36,719 bases of DNA from NCBI GenBank assembly GCA_947372105.1, contig CANBSH010000021.1, positions 1 through 36,719 of the forward strand. The letters are read 5' to 3'. The position numbers were made by a program, and so were the translations under genes. Origin of the DNA: Chitinophagaceae bacterium (lineage in GTDB: Bacteria > Bacteroidota > Bacteroidia > Chitinophagales > Chitinophagaceae). Positions 1 through 9,216 of the stretch are shown here, in pieces; the first letter of the stretch is position 1; each line of letters starts with the position of its first letter. Under the pieces are notes generated by a model. That model was not told where the DNA came from. It worked only from the letters and a program-made list of their open reading frames with translations, and ran no database searches.

Positions 1-287
1 CCAGTTTGATCCTGATTCACTGCACCAGTTCTAAAAGCGTAACGACCCGTTAAAATCATAGCACGAGAAGGACCACAAAGTGGTGCTGTATAAGCATTAG
101 TAAATCGAATACCTTGTTTAGCTAACTTGTCAATTACAGGTGTCTTATATAAATCTGCACCATAACTAGTCACTCCGTCAATACCTAAATCATCTGCTAA
201 GACGAAAATGATATTTGGCTTTTTAGTTTGTGCCGAAACCTTGGTGGTCAAGAAAAAAACAGATAAAAGGATAGCTATATATTTCAT
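1..287 (-). CDS. Sulfatase, N-terminal part only (cut by window edge)
   Basis: The reading frame starts at an ATG whose complement is at 285-287 and runs off the left edge, so only about 95 residues are visible. It opens with a hydrophobic signal peptide ending near VSAQ. Next comes the type I sulfatase start, PNIIFVLADDLG, with the metal-binding Asp pair, followed by a PLCGPSRA segment whose Cys sits in the C-x-P-S-R maturation motif. That Cys is converted to formylglycine in this family. The product is therefore very likely an exported Cys-type sulfatase that hydrolyses sulfate esters on a polysaccharide. It is the last visible gene of the PUL, 161 bp after the PL6 lyase gene, and the PUL may continue beyond the window. 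Subfamily and substrate position cannot be assigned from this fragment. Confidence 0.9.
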   Translation of the reverse strand, partial: MKYIAILLSVFFLTTKVSAQTKKPNIIFVLADDLGIDGVTSYGADLYKTPVIDKLAKQGIRFTNAYTAPLCGPSRAMILTGRYAFRTGAVNQDQT

Positions 288-314
288 AAAAGATATTTTG
301 TAATGTTTTAGGGG

Positions 315-349
315 ATGTTATTGGGGGTTATAGGGAATGTTATTGGGGG
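315..349. repeat. Pair of 13-bp direct repeats upstream of the partial sulfatase gene
   Basis: ATGTTATTGGGGG occurs exactly at 315-327 and again at 337-349, a 22-bp period. The pair lies 28-62 bp upstream of the sulfatase start codon at 287. It could be a duplicated protein-binding site or simple slippage, and nothing in the sequence decides between them. Confidence 0.6.
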
Positions 350-416
350 AAAAATTAGGGTATGATGTAATAGGGGATTATTTAAAATGAATCGTAATGC
401 TTGTATTCAGTGTAAG

Positions 417-453
417 TTATTTAGTTATTTAGTTATTTAGTTATTTAGTTATT
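417..453. repeat. Short tandem repeat, TTATTTAG x4 plus partial copy
   Basis: Four perfect head-to-tail copies of the 8-mer TTATTTAG fill 417-448, and a fifth partial copy (TTATT) begins at 449. The partial copy supplies the TAA stop of the PL6 lyase gene on the minus strand. Copy-number change would therefore alter only the 3' untranslated spacer, not the protein. Confidence 0.85.
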
Positions 454-2695
454 GGATGTAATTACTAAAGGAAAGTTTATTAGGTGTAGGGGCTATTTTG
501 GTAATATTTTTTCCAATCAAGTTGGATCTAAAGCATTGAATCCTTCCTGATTTATAAAAATTACAATCATCCACCTTAATATTATCCCATCGTAACTCTT
601 GGAACATAATGGCACTTCCCCCTTGCCCACTTAAATAAAAGGAGGAATTTAAAATACGAGCATATTGAACACCTAACAATTTAATAACGCAACCTTGCTC
701 TCTATTATCTACATCATTAAATAAACAATGATCTATGGTCACTGCAGGACCAGTAGTGCTCTCGTCGTTACCTCCACGATATACATTAATCGCACTCGCT
801 AACATATTATAGAACACTGTATTTTTTACAATTACTTTTTCGGCGTTATACATTCCCTTGTCATCTCTTTCGCTAGATAAATCAATGGCATTGCCGCTCA
901 TGTTTCTAAAAACACAATGATTCACTACTATACTATCTGCTAAACTCCCTTTGCTCGCCTTAATACAAGCATAAGAAGATTCATTAAAATTATAAAACTC
1001 ACAATTTTCAACTTGTAAAACATAATGATTTAACATTTTTGTTTTAGCAGTGACAATGGCACTTTGTGCATCACCATAACTTTTGTAGGCACTATTAAAA
1101 TGAATTCCTTTAATAAATAACGAACCTCCATTTTCGATAGTAATAAAACTTGGAATACTTTTCTCTACCGCATTTACCCACTCTGCTTTTGTTTTTGCCA
1201 TGATTACAAGCGGCTTGGAAATAAATATGGGTTTCTTTAATTCATATAAAGGATCCACTAATAAAATAGTGTCATTACTATTCGCTTTGGCAATCACCTC
1301 TGCAAGCTCCATAGTTGTATGGGCATTTACGGAAATTAATTTTCCTTTGTTCACAGCGACAGCAGTAGGAAATTTCCAATAAGCTCCTACTTTTTCTTTT
1401 TCAACAAAAGCAACTTTACTTAAGTCAGCTCCCACAGATTTATCGGTAGGAAGATTTAATGATAAATTATGCCAGCTTATTTTTTGTACTCCTGTATTTT
1501 TAAAACCTGGTGCAGTGGTAGCAATATTAGTGGCATTGGCTTTGAATATAATACCCCCATCCTTATTTTCATCTTGATATAAATTTTTACCTAAAGGAGT
1601 GATAAAATTATTTCCAAACAACACATTGGCAGGAGGTAATGTTCTTTCAAAATCCTTCCCTACGCCAAAAATGATATTAGCACAATTAATAAAACTGTTG
1701 TTGGTGATTTTACTGTCTTTAACTTGATAGTATCGGTTAAGTTGTGAATTAGGGACCGCATTCATCACACTCAACGCCGATCTAAATCTGTCTCCCACAC
1801 AATTAATGACCAAGTTATTCGTCACGGTTTGATCTGGATTAATGACTCTTATCCCGCCTGTGTTAGGCTTGTTGTTTCCTAAGAATAAATTACCAGAAAC
1901 CACATTATGATTGCCATGTCTCAACACCACCGATCCTTCACACTCATAAAAAGTATTGTCTAATACATAATTATAACAGCTTTTAACCGATATAATTTCC
2001 ACTTCACCGCTACATTTTTCAAAATAATTATTCTTAACAGTGGTTTGCGATGGCGTCAAAGAATATCTTGAAATACCTATTCTTAAAAGCTCCCCGCCAT
2101 TACTTCCTAAATTAGTACGTGTATAAAAATAATTGCTGTCAATAGAGTGATAATTGTTTTGACTACGTTCATCATTCAAATTCACAATAATGGTTGTACC
2201 TGCGTTTAATTTATCGCCAATCGTACAATGGTCAATACGATTATATTGCCCCCAAAATATCACCCAGTTATTTTCATTTTCAAAACGTGTGGGAGGAGCA
2301 TAGTTCATAATTGCGCAATTGGTCACTCTGCAATGATTGGCTAATAATTGATCGTTTTTTCGGAACTCAATCACAGATTCTAAATTATACCCATTGTTAA
2401 AATATAAACCATCCACCACTAAATAAGAGCCACCTATTTTAATGGAAGAATTGCCCGACAAAATAGTTTGCCCTGCCACTTCCGCTTTTAGGGTAATATT
2501 TTTTTGAGCAGTACCATTTCCTTCAAAAATGATTTCAGTGTTTTCCCAAATTCCTTTACGTAAAATAATTTGGTCTCCTGGAACTGCTTGTTTAATGGCA
2601 TTCGTTAATTCCGATTTGTTAGCAACTAAATAATCGGAAGCTTGCGCGCTCATTATAAGAAAAAAAGAAAGTCCAAAAAGTAATTTATTTTTCAT
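449..2695 (-). CDS. Two-domain PL6 family polysaccharide lyase (alginate lyase / chondroitinase B type)
   Basis: This 748-residue exported protein has a signal peptide (about 1-19). Its body is rich in the Asn-containing turns of a right-handed parallel beta-helix, with one helix domain at roughly 20-400 and a second at roughly 450-740. This two-domain layout is known for PL6 enzymes of the AlyGC type. The catalytic signature is intact: E231 and E233 match the calcium ligands, K238 is the Bronsted base five residues later, and R259 follows in RHGN, 21 residues after the Lys. The same spacing holds in chondroitinase B and AlyGC as I recall them. The family cleaves uronic-acid glycosidic bonds by beta-elimination (alginate or dermatan sulfate). 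Location among sulfatases favours a sulfated uronate glycan, but substrate is not settled by sequence. The gene ends inside a tandem 8-mer repeat. Confidence 0.9.
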   Translation of the reverse strand: MKNKLLFGLSFFLIMSAQASDYLVANKSELTNAIKQAVPGDQIILRKGIWENTEIIFEGNGTAQKNITLKAEVAGQTILSGNSSIKIGGSYLVVDGLYFNNGYNLESVIEFRKNDQLLANHCRVTNCAIMNYAPPTRFENENNWVIFWGQYNRIDHCTIGDKLNAGTTIIVNLNDERSQNNYHSIDSNYFYTRTNLGSNGGELLRIGISRYSLTPSQTTVKNNYFEKCSGEVEIISVKSCYNYVLDNTFYECEGSVVLRHGNHNVVSGNLFLGNNKPNTGGIRVINPDQTVTNNLVINCVGDRFRSALSVMNAVPNSQLNRYYQVKDSKITNNSFINCANIIFGVGKDFERTLPPANVLFGNNFITPLGKNLYQDENKDGGIIFKANATNIATTAPGFKNTGVQKISWHNLSLNLPTDKSVGADLSKVAFVEKEKVGAYWKFPTAVAVNKGKLISVNAHTTMELAEVIAKANSNDTILLVDPLYELKKPIFISKPLVIMAKTKAEWVNAVEKSIPSFITIENGGSLFIKGIHFNSAYKSYGDAQSAIVTAKTKMLNHYVLQVENCEFYNFNESSYACIKASKGSLADSIVVNHCVFRNMSGNAIDLSSERDDKGMYNAEKVIVKNTVFYNMLASAINVYRGGNDESTTGPAVTIDHCLFNDVDNREQGCVIKLLGVQYARILNSSFYLSGQGGSAIMFQELRWDNIKVDDCNFYKSGRIQCFRSNLIGKNITKIAPTPNKLSFSNYIQ

Positions 2696-2807
2696 AGGAA
2701 TCGTTTTCAGTAAATTATTTATAATAAAATTATAATTTATTCGGCTTATTTAAACACTTATTCATTGATGGTTGAAGACTCACTTTTTATCTTCTTTCAA
2801 AACTCAC

Positions 2808-4562
2808 TTATTTTTTAGTTTTGGGAGCCCAAGGCCATGGTAATGCTTTGGTACGTATTGCTTCCTTCTCCCACAATGTCGCTAATTCCTTCACTTTTAA
2901 AGGAAATTGTTTAGCAAGGTCCTTCGTTTCACTAGGGTCTTTTTCCATATTGTATAATTCCCAGGCATTTTGATCTTTATCGGTAAACACTTTATTTTTT
3001 TCAGTTTTAGAAACCAATTTCCATACACCCACTTTAATAGCTCTATTTCCTTCATGTTCCCAAAAAATAAAATCGCGTTGTATAGGCAAGTTTTTAAAAG
3101 CCCCTACTAAACTTTTACCCTCCATGGGTTGAATGGCATGTCCATTATAAGTAGTAGGATAAGAAATGCCAGCAATGTCAACGCAAGTAGCCATAATATC
3201 AATTAAATGTGCGTCTTGATTTCGTATCACCCCTTTTTGAGTAATTCCTTTAGGCCAATACACAATTAATGGAGACGCAATGCCTCCTTCGTGTGTCCAA
3301 TGCTTATACATTTTAAAAGGAGTATTACTCACATTAGCCCATTCAATTCCGTAAGTCACCCAAGTATTAGCGGGACCAGGCATCACACCCATACCACTTC
3401 TAATAAATTGACCCTCTCTAGTATAATTAGGTTTCTTCCCAACAAATATAGAGTCCTTTGCATAAGGATGAATTTGTTGCTGTTCTGCAGTCATTGGAAT
3501 TTCAGGTTGATCCGAATCCAAAGGTTCCGCACAACCCCCATTATCATGCATGTAAAAAATAACAGTGTTATCTAAAATTCCTTTTTTCTCTAAAGTGGTA
3601 ATAATTTTCCCAATACCTTGATCCATCACATCAATCATAGCGGCATATACTTCCATTTTTCTAACCTGCCAATCTTTCATAGGTGCATTTTCCCATGCAG
3701 GAATACTCACGCCACGTTCGGTCAACACCGCTTCTTTACTAATGATGCCTAATTTTTGTAACTTATTAAATCTAGCTTCTCTTATCGCATCCCAACCTTT
3801 ATCATATACCCCTTTATATTTTTGTACTTCTTTTTCAGGTGCATGTAAAGGCCAATGTGCAGCAGTATAAGCTATGTAAAAAAAGAAAGGATTAGCAGTT
3901 TTATGTTCATTGATAAACTTAACAGCGGTATCGGTAATGGCATTTGTATAATAAAAATTATTGCCTGGAGTGATATAGGTATTATTACTTACTAAAGTGC
4001 CTGGATCATAAAAACTTCCGGATCCATTTAAGGTTCCAAAATATCTTTGAAAACCTCTTTGCATAGGCCAATTACTTCTGTCATTTTGATTGACAATATC
4101 CTTTGCGATATGCCATTTGCCCGTCATATAGGTTGCGTATCCCGATGATTTAAAAACCTCAGCCATCGTCACTGCATTTTTACTCAAATCATCTACATAC
4201 CCATCTTCGGTATAATTTTCGGTAGATAAATGCCCCATTCCTGCTTGATGCGGATAAAGTCCAGTTAATAAAGAAGCACGGGAAGGACTGCATCTTGCAG
4301 TGTTATAAAAATGACTAAAACGAACTCCATTTTTGGCTAATAAATCAATATTAGGTGTGTTAATTTCGGAGCCATAACAACCAATATCCGAAAAACCCAT
4401 ATCATCTGTTAAAATGACAATGATATTTGGTTTTTTATTTTGGGAAGTGAAAGATTGCGCATTTACATTCATCGCAATACTAGAGGAACATAATGATGCT
4501 ATAAATAAAGTGAAGTACTTTTTAAGAAAAAAAACCTGACTGTATTTAAAGCTTTGTTTCAT
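2808..4562 (-). CDS. Arylsulfatase-type sulfatase (type I, Cys-type)
   Basis: This 584-residue protein has an N-terminal hydrophobic export signal ending near VNAQ (about residue 36). The sulfatase fold opens at PNIIVILTDDMG, with metal-binding Asp at 53-54. The maturation motif is C91-S-P-S-R, where Cys becomes formylglycine. TGKWH (about 147-151) carries conserved active-site Lys and His. The 540-580 residue length and the AHWPLHAPEKE stretch resemble the arylsulfatase A-like subfamily often placed in S1_4; that label is from memory and tentative. It should remove sulfate groups from glycan pieces in the periplasm or at the cell surface. It starts 3 bp after the stop of the upstream sulfatase gene, so the two are almost certainly co-transcribed and possibly translationally coupled. 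A maturase (FGE or anSME) is required but not visible here. Confidence 0.92.
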   Translation of the reverse strand: MKQSFKYSQVFFLKKYFTLFIASLCSSSIAMNVNAQSFTSQNKKPNIIVILTDDMGFSDIGCYGSEINTPNIDLLAKNGVRFSHFYNTARCSPSRASLLTGLYPHQAGMGHLSTENYTEDGYVDDLSKNAVTMAEVFKSSGYATYMTGKWHIAKDIVNQNDRSNWPMQRGFQRYFGTLNGSGSFYDPGTLVSNNTYITPGNNFYYTNAITDTAVKFINEHKTANPFFFYIAYTAAHWPLHAPEKEVQKYKGVYDKGWDAIREARFNKLQKLGIISKEAVLTERGVSIPAWENAPMKDWQVRKMEVYAAMIDVMDQGIGKIITTLEKKGILDNTVIFYMHDNGGCAEPLDSDQPEIPMTAEQQQIHPYAKDSIFVGKKPNYTREGQFIRSGMGVMPGPANTWVTYGIEWANVSNTPFKMYKHWTHEGGIASPLIVYWPKGITQKGVIRNQDAHLIDIMATCVDIAGISYPTTYNGHAIQPMEGKSLVGAFKNLPIQRDFIFWEHEGNRAIKVGVWKLVSKTEKNKVFTDKDQNAWELYNMEKDPSETKDLAKQFPLKVKELATLWEKEAIRTKALPWPWAPKTKK

Positions 4563-4565
4563 AAA

Positions 4566-6176
4566 TTATTTTGTTTTGACTTGAGATGCAAAATAAGCCA
4601 ACATTTGTGCTTTTAATTTTTTGGCCACTGCATCATATTTGATATCCTTTGCAACGTTTACTTTTTCAAGCGGATCTGCTTTGTAGTCATATAATTCAGC
4701 TCCAATTTCAGACTCTTTTTTATAAGGCTGAGTGGTTCTAAAACCATTTTTCATCCAAATGGTATATCTGTATTGACTATTGCGAATAGAATATCCCATC
4801 ACATTCGCAGGACCATAACCCAATCGATCATTTTCTTCATCCACCCCACTTCTTGGATACTGACTAATTGAATATTCTTTCACAGTTGCCAAAGGATTTT
4901 TCATTAATGGCTTCAAGCTTTTTCCTTGTAATTGAGTAGGAATTGCAATACCCGCTAAATCACATAAGGTTGGGAAAATATCCAAATGTTCCGAAAAGGA
5001 TTTTGTTTTATTAGATGCATAACCTGGCGCACTAATAATTAACGGTGCATGCGTTGCTTGTTCAAAGTTGCTATGCTTACACCATAAGTTATGGTCTCCT
5101 AAATGCCAACCATGATCCCCCCAAATAACGACGATGGTATTTTTAGTTAATCCTAATGAATCTAAGGTATTTAAAAGTTTACCTACTAAAGCATCGGTGT
5201 AAGAAATGGCTGCATAATAACCATGCAATAATTCCTTTTGTTTATCGGTAGATAAGGTTAAACCAAAATCTTTTTGAGGAGTAGATGCAATCACCGCAGG
5301 GATGTCGGTATAGGCTCTTAACTCACCTGCATTATGATAAGCAACATCAATGGGGTTTTTAATAATATCTTGGAAAGGCTCTAATACAATGTCCTCTCTT
5401 TTATACAAATCCCAATATTTTTTGGGAGCTACAAAAGGCAAATGCGGTTTAGCAATTCCAACTGCAAAAAAGAAGGGCTCTTTTTTTTTGCTTAACTGTG
5501 CTAATATATCATTTGCTTCTAAAATATTGGCACCATCATTGTAAGCATTATCAGGAACATCAATACATTCGGTAGAAGGGCGCACTTTAGCAGTGGCTTC
5601 ATTATTAGCTTCTGCTTTGGTCATGCCCTTTGCTAAAGCATCTTTGATGACTTTTTCGGCTGCTAATTTGGTATCCTTTTGTTGGTATCTACCTTCTGCT
5701 GGTTCACCCAGTTCAGGGACATAATATTTTTTATCCGTTTTGTAATAAGGAACGCTCCAAGAAACTTTATCAATATTTTCATCCACATTTCTAACATCAA
5801 ATACTTTACCAATCCCTTGTGTAGAATACCCTTGTGTAATTAAATATTGAGGCATGGTTACAATATCTGGACTCACATCACGAATCTGTGTTTTTAAATC
5901 CCAAATCTTAGTCATGTCAGGACGCATACCCGTTAATAAGCTTGCGCGAGTAGGTCCGCAAACTGCTTGTTGACAATAGTTGTTCAAGAAAGTAGTTCCC
6001 ATTTTAGCCAATCTATCAATGTTGGGTGTTTTGATAAATGTATTACCATAAGCCCCCAGTATGGGTTTTAAGTCATCCACTGCAATAAATAATATATTAG
6101 GTTTTGATTTTGTTTGTGCCAATGAATGGCTTTGAATCAAAACAACAAGTAAACAAAATATAAATACTTTTTTCAT
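4566..6176 (-). CDS. Iduronate-2-sulfatase-like sulfatase, copy 1
   Basis: This 536-residue exported sulfatase has a signal peptide of about 20 residues ending SLAQ. Key parts are the metal-binding VDDL near 33-36, the maturation motif C73-G-P-T-R with Cys as formylglycine precursor, and the TGMRPD-TKIWDL segment. The latter closely resembles the equivalent region of iduronate-2-sulfatases (TGRRPDTT type, subfamily S1_7). WGDHGWHLGDH further on is another conserved active-site segment. The likely role is desulfation at O2 of a uronic acid or similar position in glycan breakdown products. It is clearly paralogous to the next sulfatase upstream (6223-7812), sharing the motif blocks and an inserted CIDVPD-AY-DG segment, so the pair arose by tandem duplication. 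The exact sulfate position is inferred, not shown. Confidence 0.92.
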   Translation of the reverse strand: MKKVFIFCLLVVLIQSHSLAQTKSKPNILFIAVDDLKPILGAYGNTFIKTPNIDRLAKMGTTFLNNYCQQAVCGPTRASLLTGMRPDMTKIWDLKTQIRDVSPDIVTMPQYLITQGYSTQGIGKVFDVRNVDENIDKVSWSVPYYKTDKKYYVPELGEPAEGRYQQKDTKLAAEKVIKDALAKGMTKAEANNEATAKVRPSTECIDVPDNAYNDGANILEANDILAQLSKKKEPFFFAVGIAKPHLPFVAPKKYWDLYKREDIVLEPFQDIIKNPIDVAYHNAGELRAYTDIPAVIASTPQKDFGLTLSTDKQKELLHGYYAAISYTDALVGKLLNTLDSLGLTKNTIVVIWGDHGWHLGDHNLWCKHSNFEQATHAPLIISAPGYASNKTKSFSEHLDIFPTLCDLAGIAIPTQLQGKSLKPLMKNPLATVKEYSISQYPRSGVDEENDRLGYGPANVMGYSIRNSQYRYTIWMKNGFRTTQPYKKESEIGAELYDYKADPLEKVNVAKDIKYDAVAKKLKAQMLAYFASQVKTK

Positions 6177-6222
6177 GGAGTGTATTTAGAGGTGATTGGA
6201 TATATGGGATAGATAAATTGAT

Positions 6223-7812
6223 TTATTTCTTTTCTTGAGATTTGAAAAAACCAATCATTTTAGAATACATTTCTTTCGCAACTTCTTTATACTTATCTGC
6301 TTTATAAATATTTACTTTTTCTAAAGGATCTGCCGTATAATCATACATTTCAGTAGCAAACACTTTTTTAGTTTCAAATGGTTTATCAGTCGTGAAATCA
6401 TTCATCCAAATAGTCAAGCGATATTGAGGGGTTCTTAAACTATAGCCCATCATTTTGTTGGAATCATACCCTGCTTTCTGCATTTCTTCCTTACTTAATT
6501 TTCTAGGATATTGACTTACTGAAAAATCATTCACTGAATTGCTATTATTAAGCATGACTGGTTTTAAGCTTTTACCTTGTAATTGCTTAGGAATACTTAA
6601 TCCAGCTAAATCACAAATAGTAGGGAAAATATCAACATGCTCGGATAAAGATTTAGTTTGTCCTGGCTTCATTCCAGGTGCAGCAATAATTAATGGAGCA
6701 CGAGTCGCATTTTCCAAATTGGTATGTTTTTCCCATAAATCATGATCTCCTAAATGCCAGCCATGATCACCCCATAATACCACAATTGTATTTTTTAAAG
6801 TACCCAAGGAATCTAATGTGTTTAATAAAATACCTACTTGCGCATCCATATAAGATACTGCAGCATAATATCCTTGAATTAATTCCTTTTGTTTTTCTTC
6901 TTTTAAATAAATATGGTTCCCTGGTTGATTAAATGTGGCATACTCAGGAATGTCAATATAGTTCCTTAATTCACCAGATTTATGATATGCAATCTCAGGA
7001 GCATCTTGCGCATGTTCTCTGAAAGAAGCTAAAGGCATCTCAGATCTTTTGTATAAATCCCAATATTTTTTAGGAGCAACAAAAGGTAAATGTGGTTTAT
7101 GAAAACCTACCGCCATGAAATACGGTTTTGCCTCTTTTGATAATTGAATCATTTTATTTTTAGCTAATAATGCAATTACACCATCATCATAAGCATCATC
7201 TGGCACATCTATACATTCTGTAGAAGGTCCTTTGATAGTAGTAGGTTCTTCGTCATCATTGTCTCTTTGTGCTCTTTGTTTTTTATTGACAAATAATAAT
7301 TTATTCTCCGGCTTTTGATATTGACTATTTGCAGGCTTGCCTAAATGATTGGCATAATCTGATTCCTGTGGTTCTAAATAAGGGAGGTTCCAACTCACTG
7401 GATCAATTTTATCAATAGCGCTACTTGGATGATAAATTTTTCCGGTACCTACCGTGTTATACCCTTGAGTTATCAAGTATTGAGGAAGCGTCACAATATC
7501 GGGGTTCATGTCACGCATTTGGGTTTTTAAATCCCAAATTTTGGTGTAATCAGGACGCATACCCGTCATTAAACTAGCACGAGTAGGTCCACAAACAGCT
7601 TGTTGACAGTAGTTACTTAAAAATAGAGTTGACATTTTAGCCAATCTATCAATATTAGGTGTCTTCACAATTTTATTGCCAAAAGCACCTAGTTCAGGCT
7701 TCAAATCATCCACCGCAATAAATAAAATATTGGGTTTGCTATTTTTTTGTGCCATGCTCTGAAAGCTAATTGCCACTAATAGCAAGGAGGAAAGGAATAG
7801 ATTTTTTTTCAT
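6223..7812 (-). CDS. Iduronate-2-sulfatase-like sulfatase, copy 2
   Basis: This 529-residue exported sulfatase has a signal peptide ending near SMAQ (about residue 22). It shows VDDL at about 34-37, the formylglycine motif C74-G-P-T-R, TGMRPDYTKIWDL and WGDHGWHLGDHDLWEKH, all as in its downstream neighbour. The lineage-specific middle region differs: this copy carries a charged stretch around NDDEE before GPSTECIDVPDDAYDDG. That suggests the two paralogues diverged in the part that often shapes substrate choice in type I sulfatases. It lies 46 bp upstream of copy 1 and 39 bp downstream of the PF05426-type lyase gene, in one operon-like run. Placement with iduronate-2-sulfatase-like enzymes (S1_7 type) rests on motif resemblance; the actual sulfate ester is unknown. 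Confidence 0.92.
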   Translation of the reverse strand: MKKNLFLSSLLLVAISFQSMAQKNSKPNILFIAVDDLKPELGAFGNKIVKTPNIDRLAKMSTLFLSNYCQQAVCGPTRASLMTGMRPDYTKIWDLKTQMRDMNPDIVTLPQYLITQGYNTVGTGKIYHPSSAIDKIDPVSWNLPYLEPQESDYANHLGKPANSQYQKPENKLLFVNKKQRAQRDNDDEEPTTIKGPSTECIDVPDDAYDDGVIALLAKNKMIQLSKEAKPYFMAVGFHKPHLPFVAPKKYWDLYKRSEMPLASFREHAQDAPEIAYHKSGELRNYIDIPEYATFNQPGNHIYLKEEKQKELIQGYYAAVSYMDAQVGILLNTLDSLGTLKNTIVVLWGDHGWHLGDHDLWEKHTNLENATRAPLIIAAPGMKPGQTKSLSEHVDIFPTICDLAGLSIPKQLQGKSLKPVMLNNSNSVNDFSVSQYPRKLSKEEMQKAGYDSNKMMGYSLRTPQYRLTIWMNDFTTDKPFETKKVFATEMYDYTADPLEKVNIYKADKYKEVAKEMYSKMIGFFKSQEKK

Positions 7813-7851
7813 GTTAATTGTATTCTTAAATTTTTAAATATTTATAGTTGA

Positions 7852-9036
7852 TTATTTATTGTCTAGCCAGATTAATGGATTTCTGATAGGTAAGTTTCTG
7901 ATCACCTCTTCTGTCTTAGGAAAATGATCTAGCTTTTTCCAAAGTGTATACCAGCTTTGTTGCTGATAAGCTTTCGCTCCAAATAATAAAAAAGGCTGTG
8001 CCACAGGCCACTCATTCCAATACATCACATCCTTGTTATAAGGCCAGGTGTTTTTATCATTTACATAAGGATATAAAAAATTAATTGCATTTTGTAATGT
8101 AGTATGATTTGGTGTTTCAGTAGCAAATAAATTATCATGCTCATCCGATAACACATGCGCAAGGGTTACCATCGCATCTAAATTAAATATAGAATACCCG
8201 AATGGTTTGGTACGTTTTAATTCCAAAGGGAAACTTCCATTTTTATCTAATTGATTAGGAAGTAACACTGTCTTAAATCGATTTTTACAAAAGTTTAATA
8301 AAGTAGTATCGTTGACTAGTTTTGCAAAAACAGCTACTTGCATTGTCCAACAAGTGCCATGATTGTTTTTGGCCTCTCTTTCGTCAATGCCATATTGATG
8401 GGTATTCACCCATGTTAAATAATTAGAGAACCAGTTTTTAATCATTTTTAAATCAGCCGGGGTAATTTCATGATACTTTTCTAAAACACGCACGCTTTGA
8501 GCCACTTCCAACATTTGAATCATATCAATGATACCCACTCCTCTACCTGTAAATCTTCCTTTAATAGCTTGAGCGTATAATAAGGAAGGATTCATTAATG
8601 TAGCAGTATCAATAAACCAAGCTTTTAAATGCTTTACGACCTGTTGGGAATATTTTTTATCCTTAGTCAATAAAAAAGCAGAAGTACAAACACCTGCTAG
8701 TTTGCTAAATCGAATCATCGCTAAACGATGTGCAGTAAAATTGTTAGGATTGGTAAGACCATCTTTTTGGATGTAAGGACCAGAAGGATTGGAAGAATCG
8801 GGCCACCAATAATCGCCCTCCGAGAAAAAATCATGTAAACCTCCTGCAGATCTTTCACTATGCTGCTGGGTCACTGTAATGGGCTTTAGCAATAACGCCT
8901 CATTTGCATTTTTTAAAATAACTTTTGATAATAATGCGCTAGTCTGTTTGAAAGAAACAGGTTGACAAAATGATACTTGTATTTGAATCAATATAAAAAA
9001 GAATAAATAGATTATTTTTTTCATATTAAAATTCAT
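7852..9036 (-). CDS. Alginate lyase superfamily protein (PF05426 type), predicted polysaccharide lyase
   Basis: This 394-residue protein has an N-terminal signal peptide (hydrophobic 6-24). An alternative ATG at residue 5 (complement ending at 9024) gives the more usual MKK start. Diagnostic blocks are GDYWWPD (74-80), FTAHR (100-104), GRGVGIIDM (164-172) and NNHGTCW (224-230) with its Asn-His pair. These match the alpha/alpha-toroid alginate lyase superfamily, which includes PL5 and the newer PL38. The WWP and NNHGT blocks remind me most of PL38-like enzymes acting on glucuronan-type substrates, but that assignment is uncertain. The family cleaves uronic-acid polymers by beta-elimination. 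It is the first gene after the susCD terminator hairpin and heads the sulfatase run. Together with the PL6 enzyme it gives this PUL two different lyase folds. Confidence 0.8.
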   Translation of the reverse strand: MNFNMKKIIYLFFFILIQIQVSFCQPVSFKQTSALLSKVILKNANEALLLKPITVTQQHSERSAGGLHDFFSEGDYWWPDSSNPSGPYIQKDGLTNPNNFTAHRLAMIRFSKLAGVCTSAFLLTKDKKYSQQVVKHLKAWFIDTATLMNPSLLYAQAIKGRFTGRGVGIIDMIQMLEVAQSVRVLEKYHEITPADLKMIKNWFSNYLTWVNTHQYGIDEREAKNNHGTCWTMQVAVFAKLVNDTTLLNFCKNRFKTVLLPNQLDKNGSFPLELKRTKPFGYSIFNLDAMVTLAHVLSDEHDNLFATETPNHTTLQNAINFLYPYVNDKNTWPYNKDVMYWNEWPVAQPFLLFGAKAYQQQSWYTLWKKLDHFPKTEEVIRNLPIRNPLIWLDNK

Positions 9037-9155
9037 TTAAGTTTTAGGGTGTGATTTTTTTACAGAATATTAAATGTGTCGTTATTTGACAAAAAACTGG
9101 TTAATAAGTTTATCGAAAACTCAGATTCATTTCTAAAATTTTCATATTTACTAAA

Positions 9156-9193
9156 AATGATTCTACCCTACAAAATTGTAGGGTAGAATCATT
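9156..9193 (-). terminator. Perfect 18-bp hairpin after susD
   Basis: 9156-9173 is the exact reverse complement of 9176-9193, with a nominal 2-nt loop and a GC core (CCCTAC/GTAGGG). On the minus strand the stem ends in a short T-run followed by AT-rich sequence. It sits 24 bp past the susD stop and well before the lyase gene, as expected for a terminator or attenuator that keeps susCD transcript levels above those of the downstream enzymes. Confidence 0.8.
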
Positions 9194-9216
9194 AACAAAT
9201 AAACTTAAACTATATC

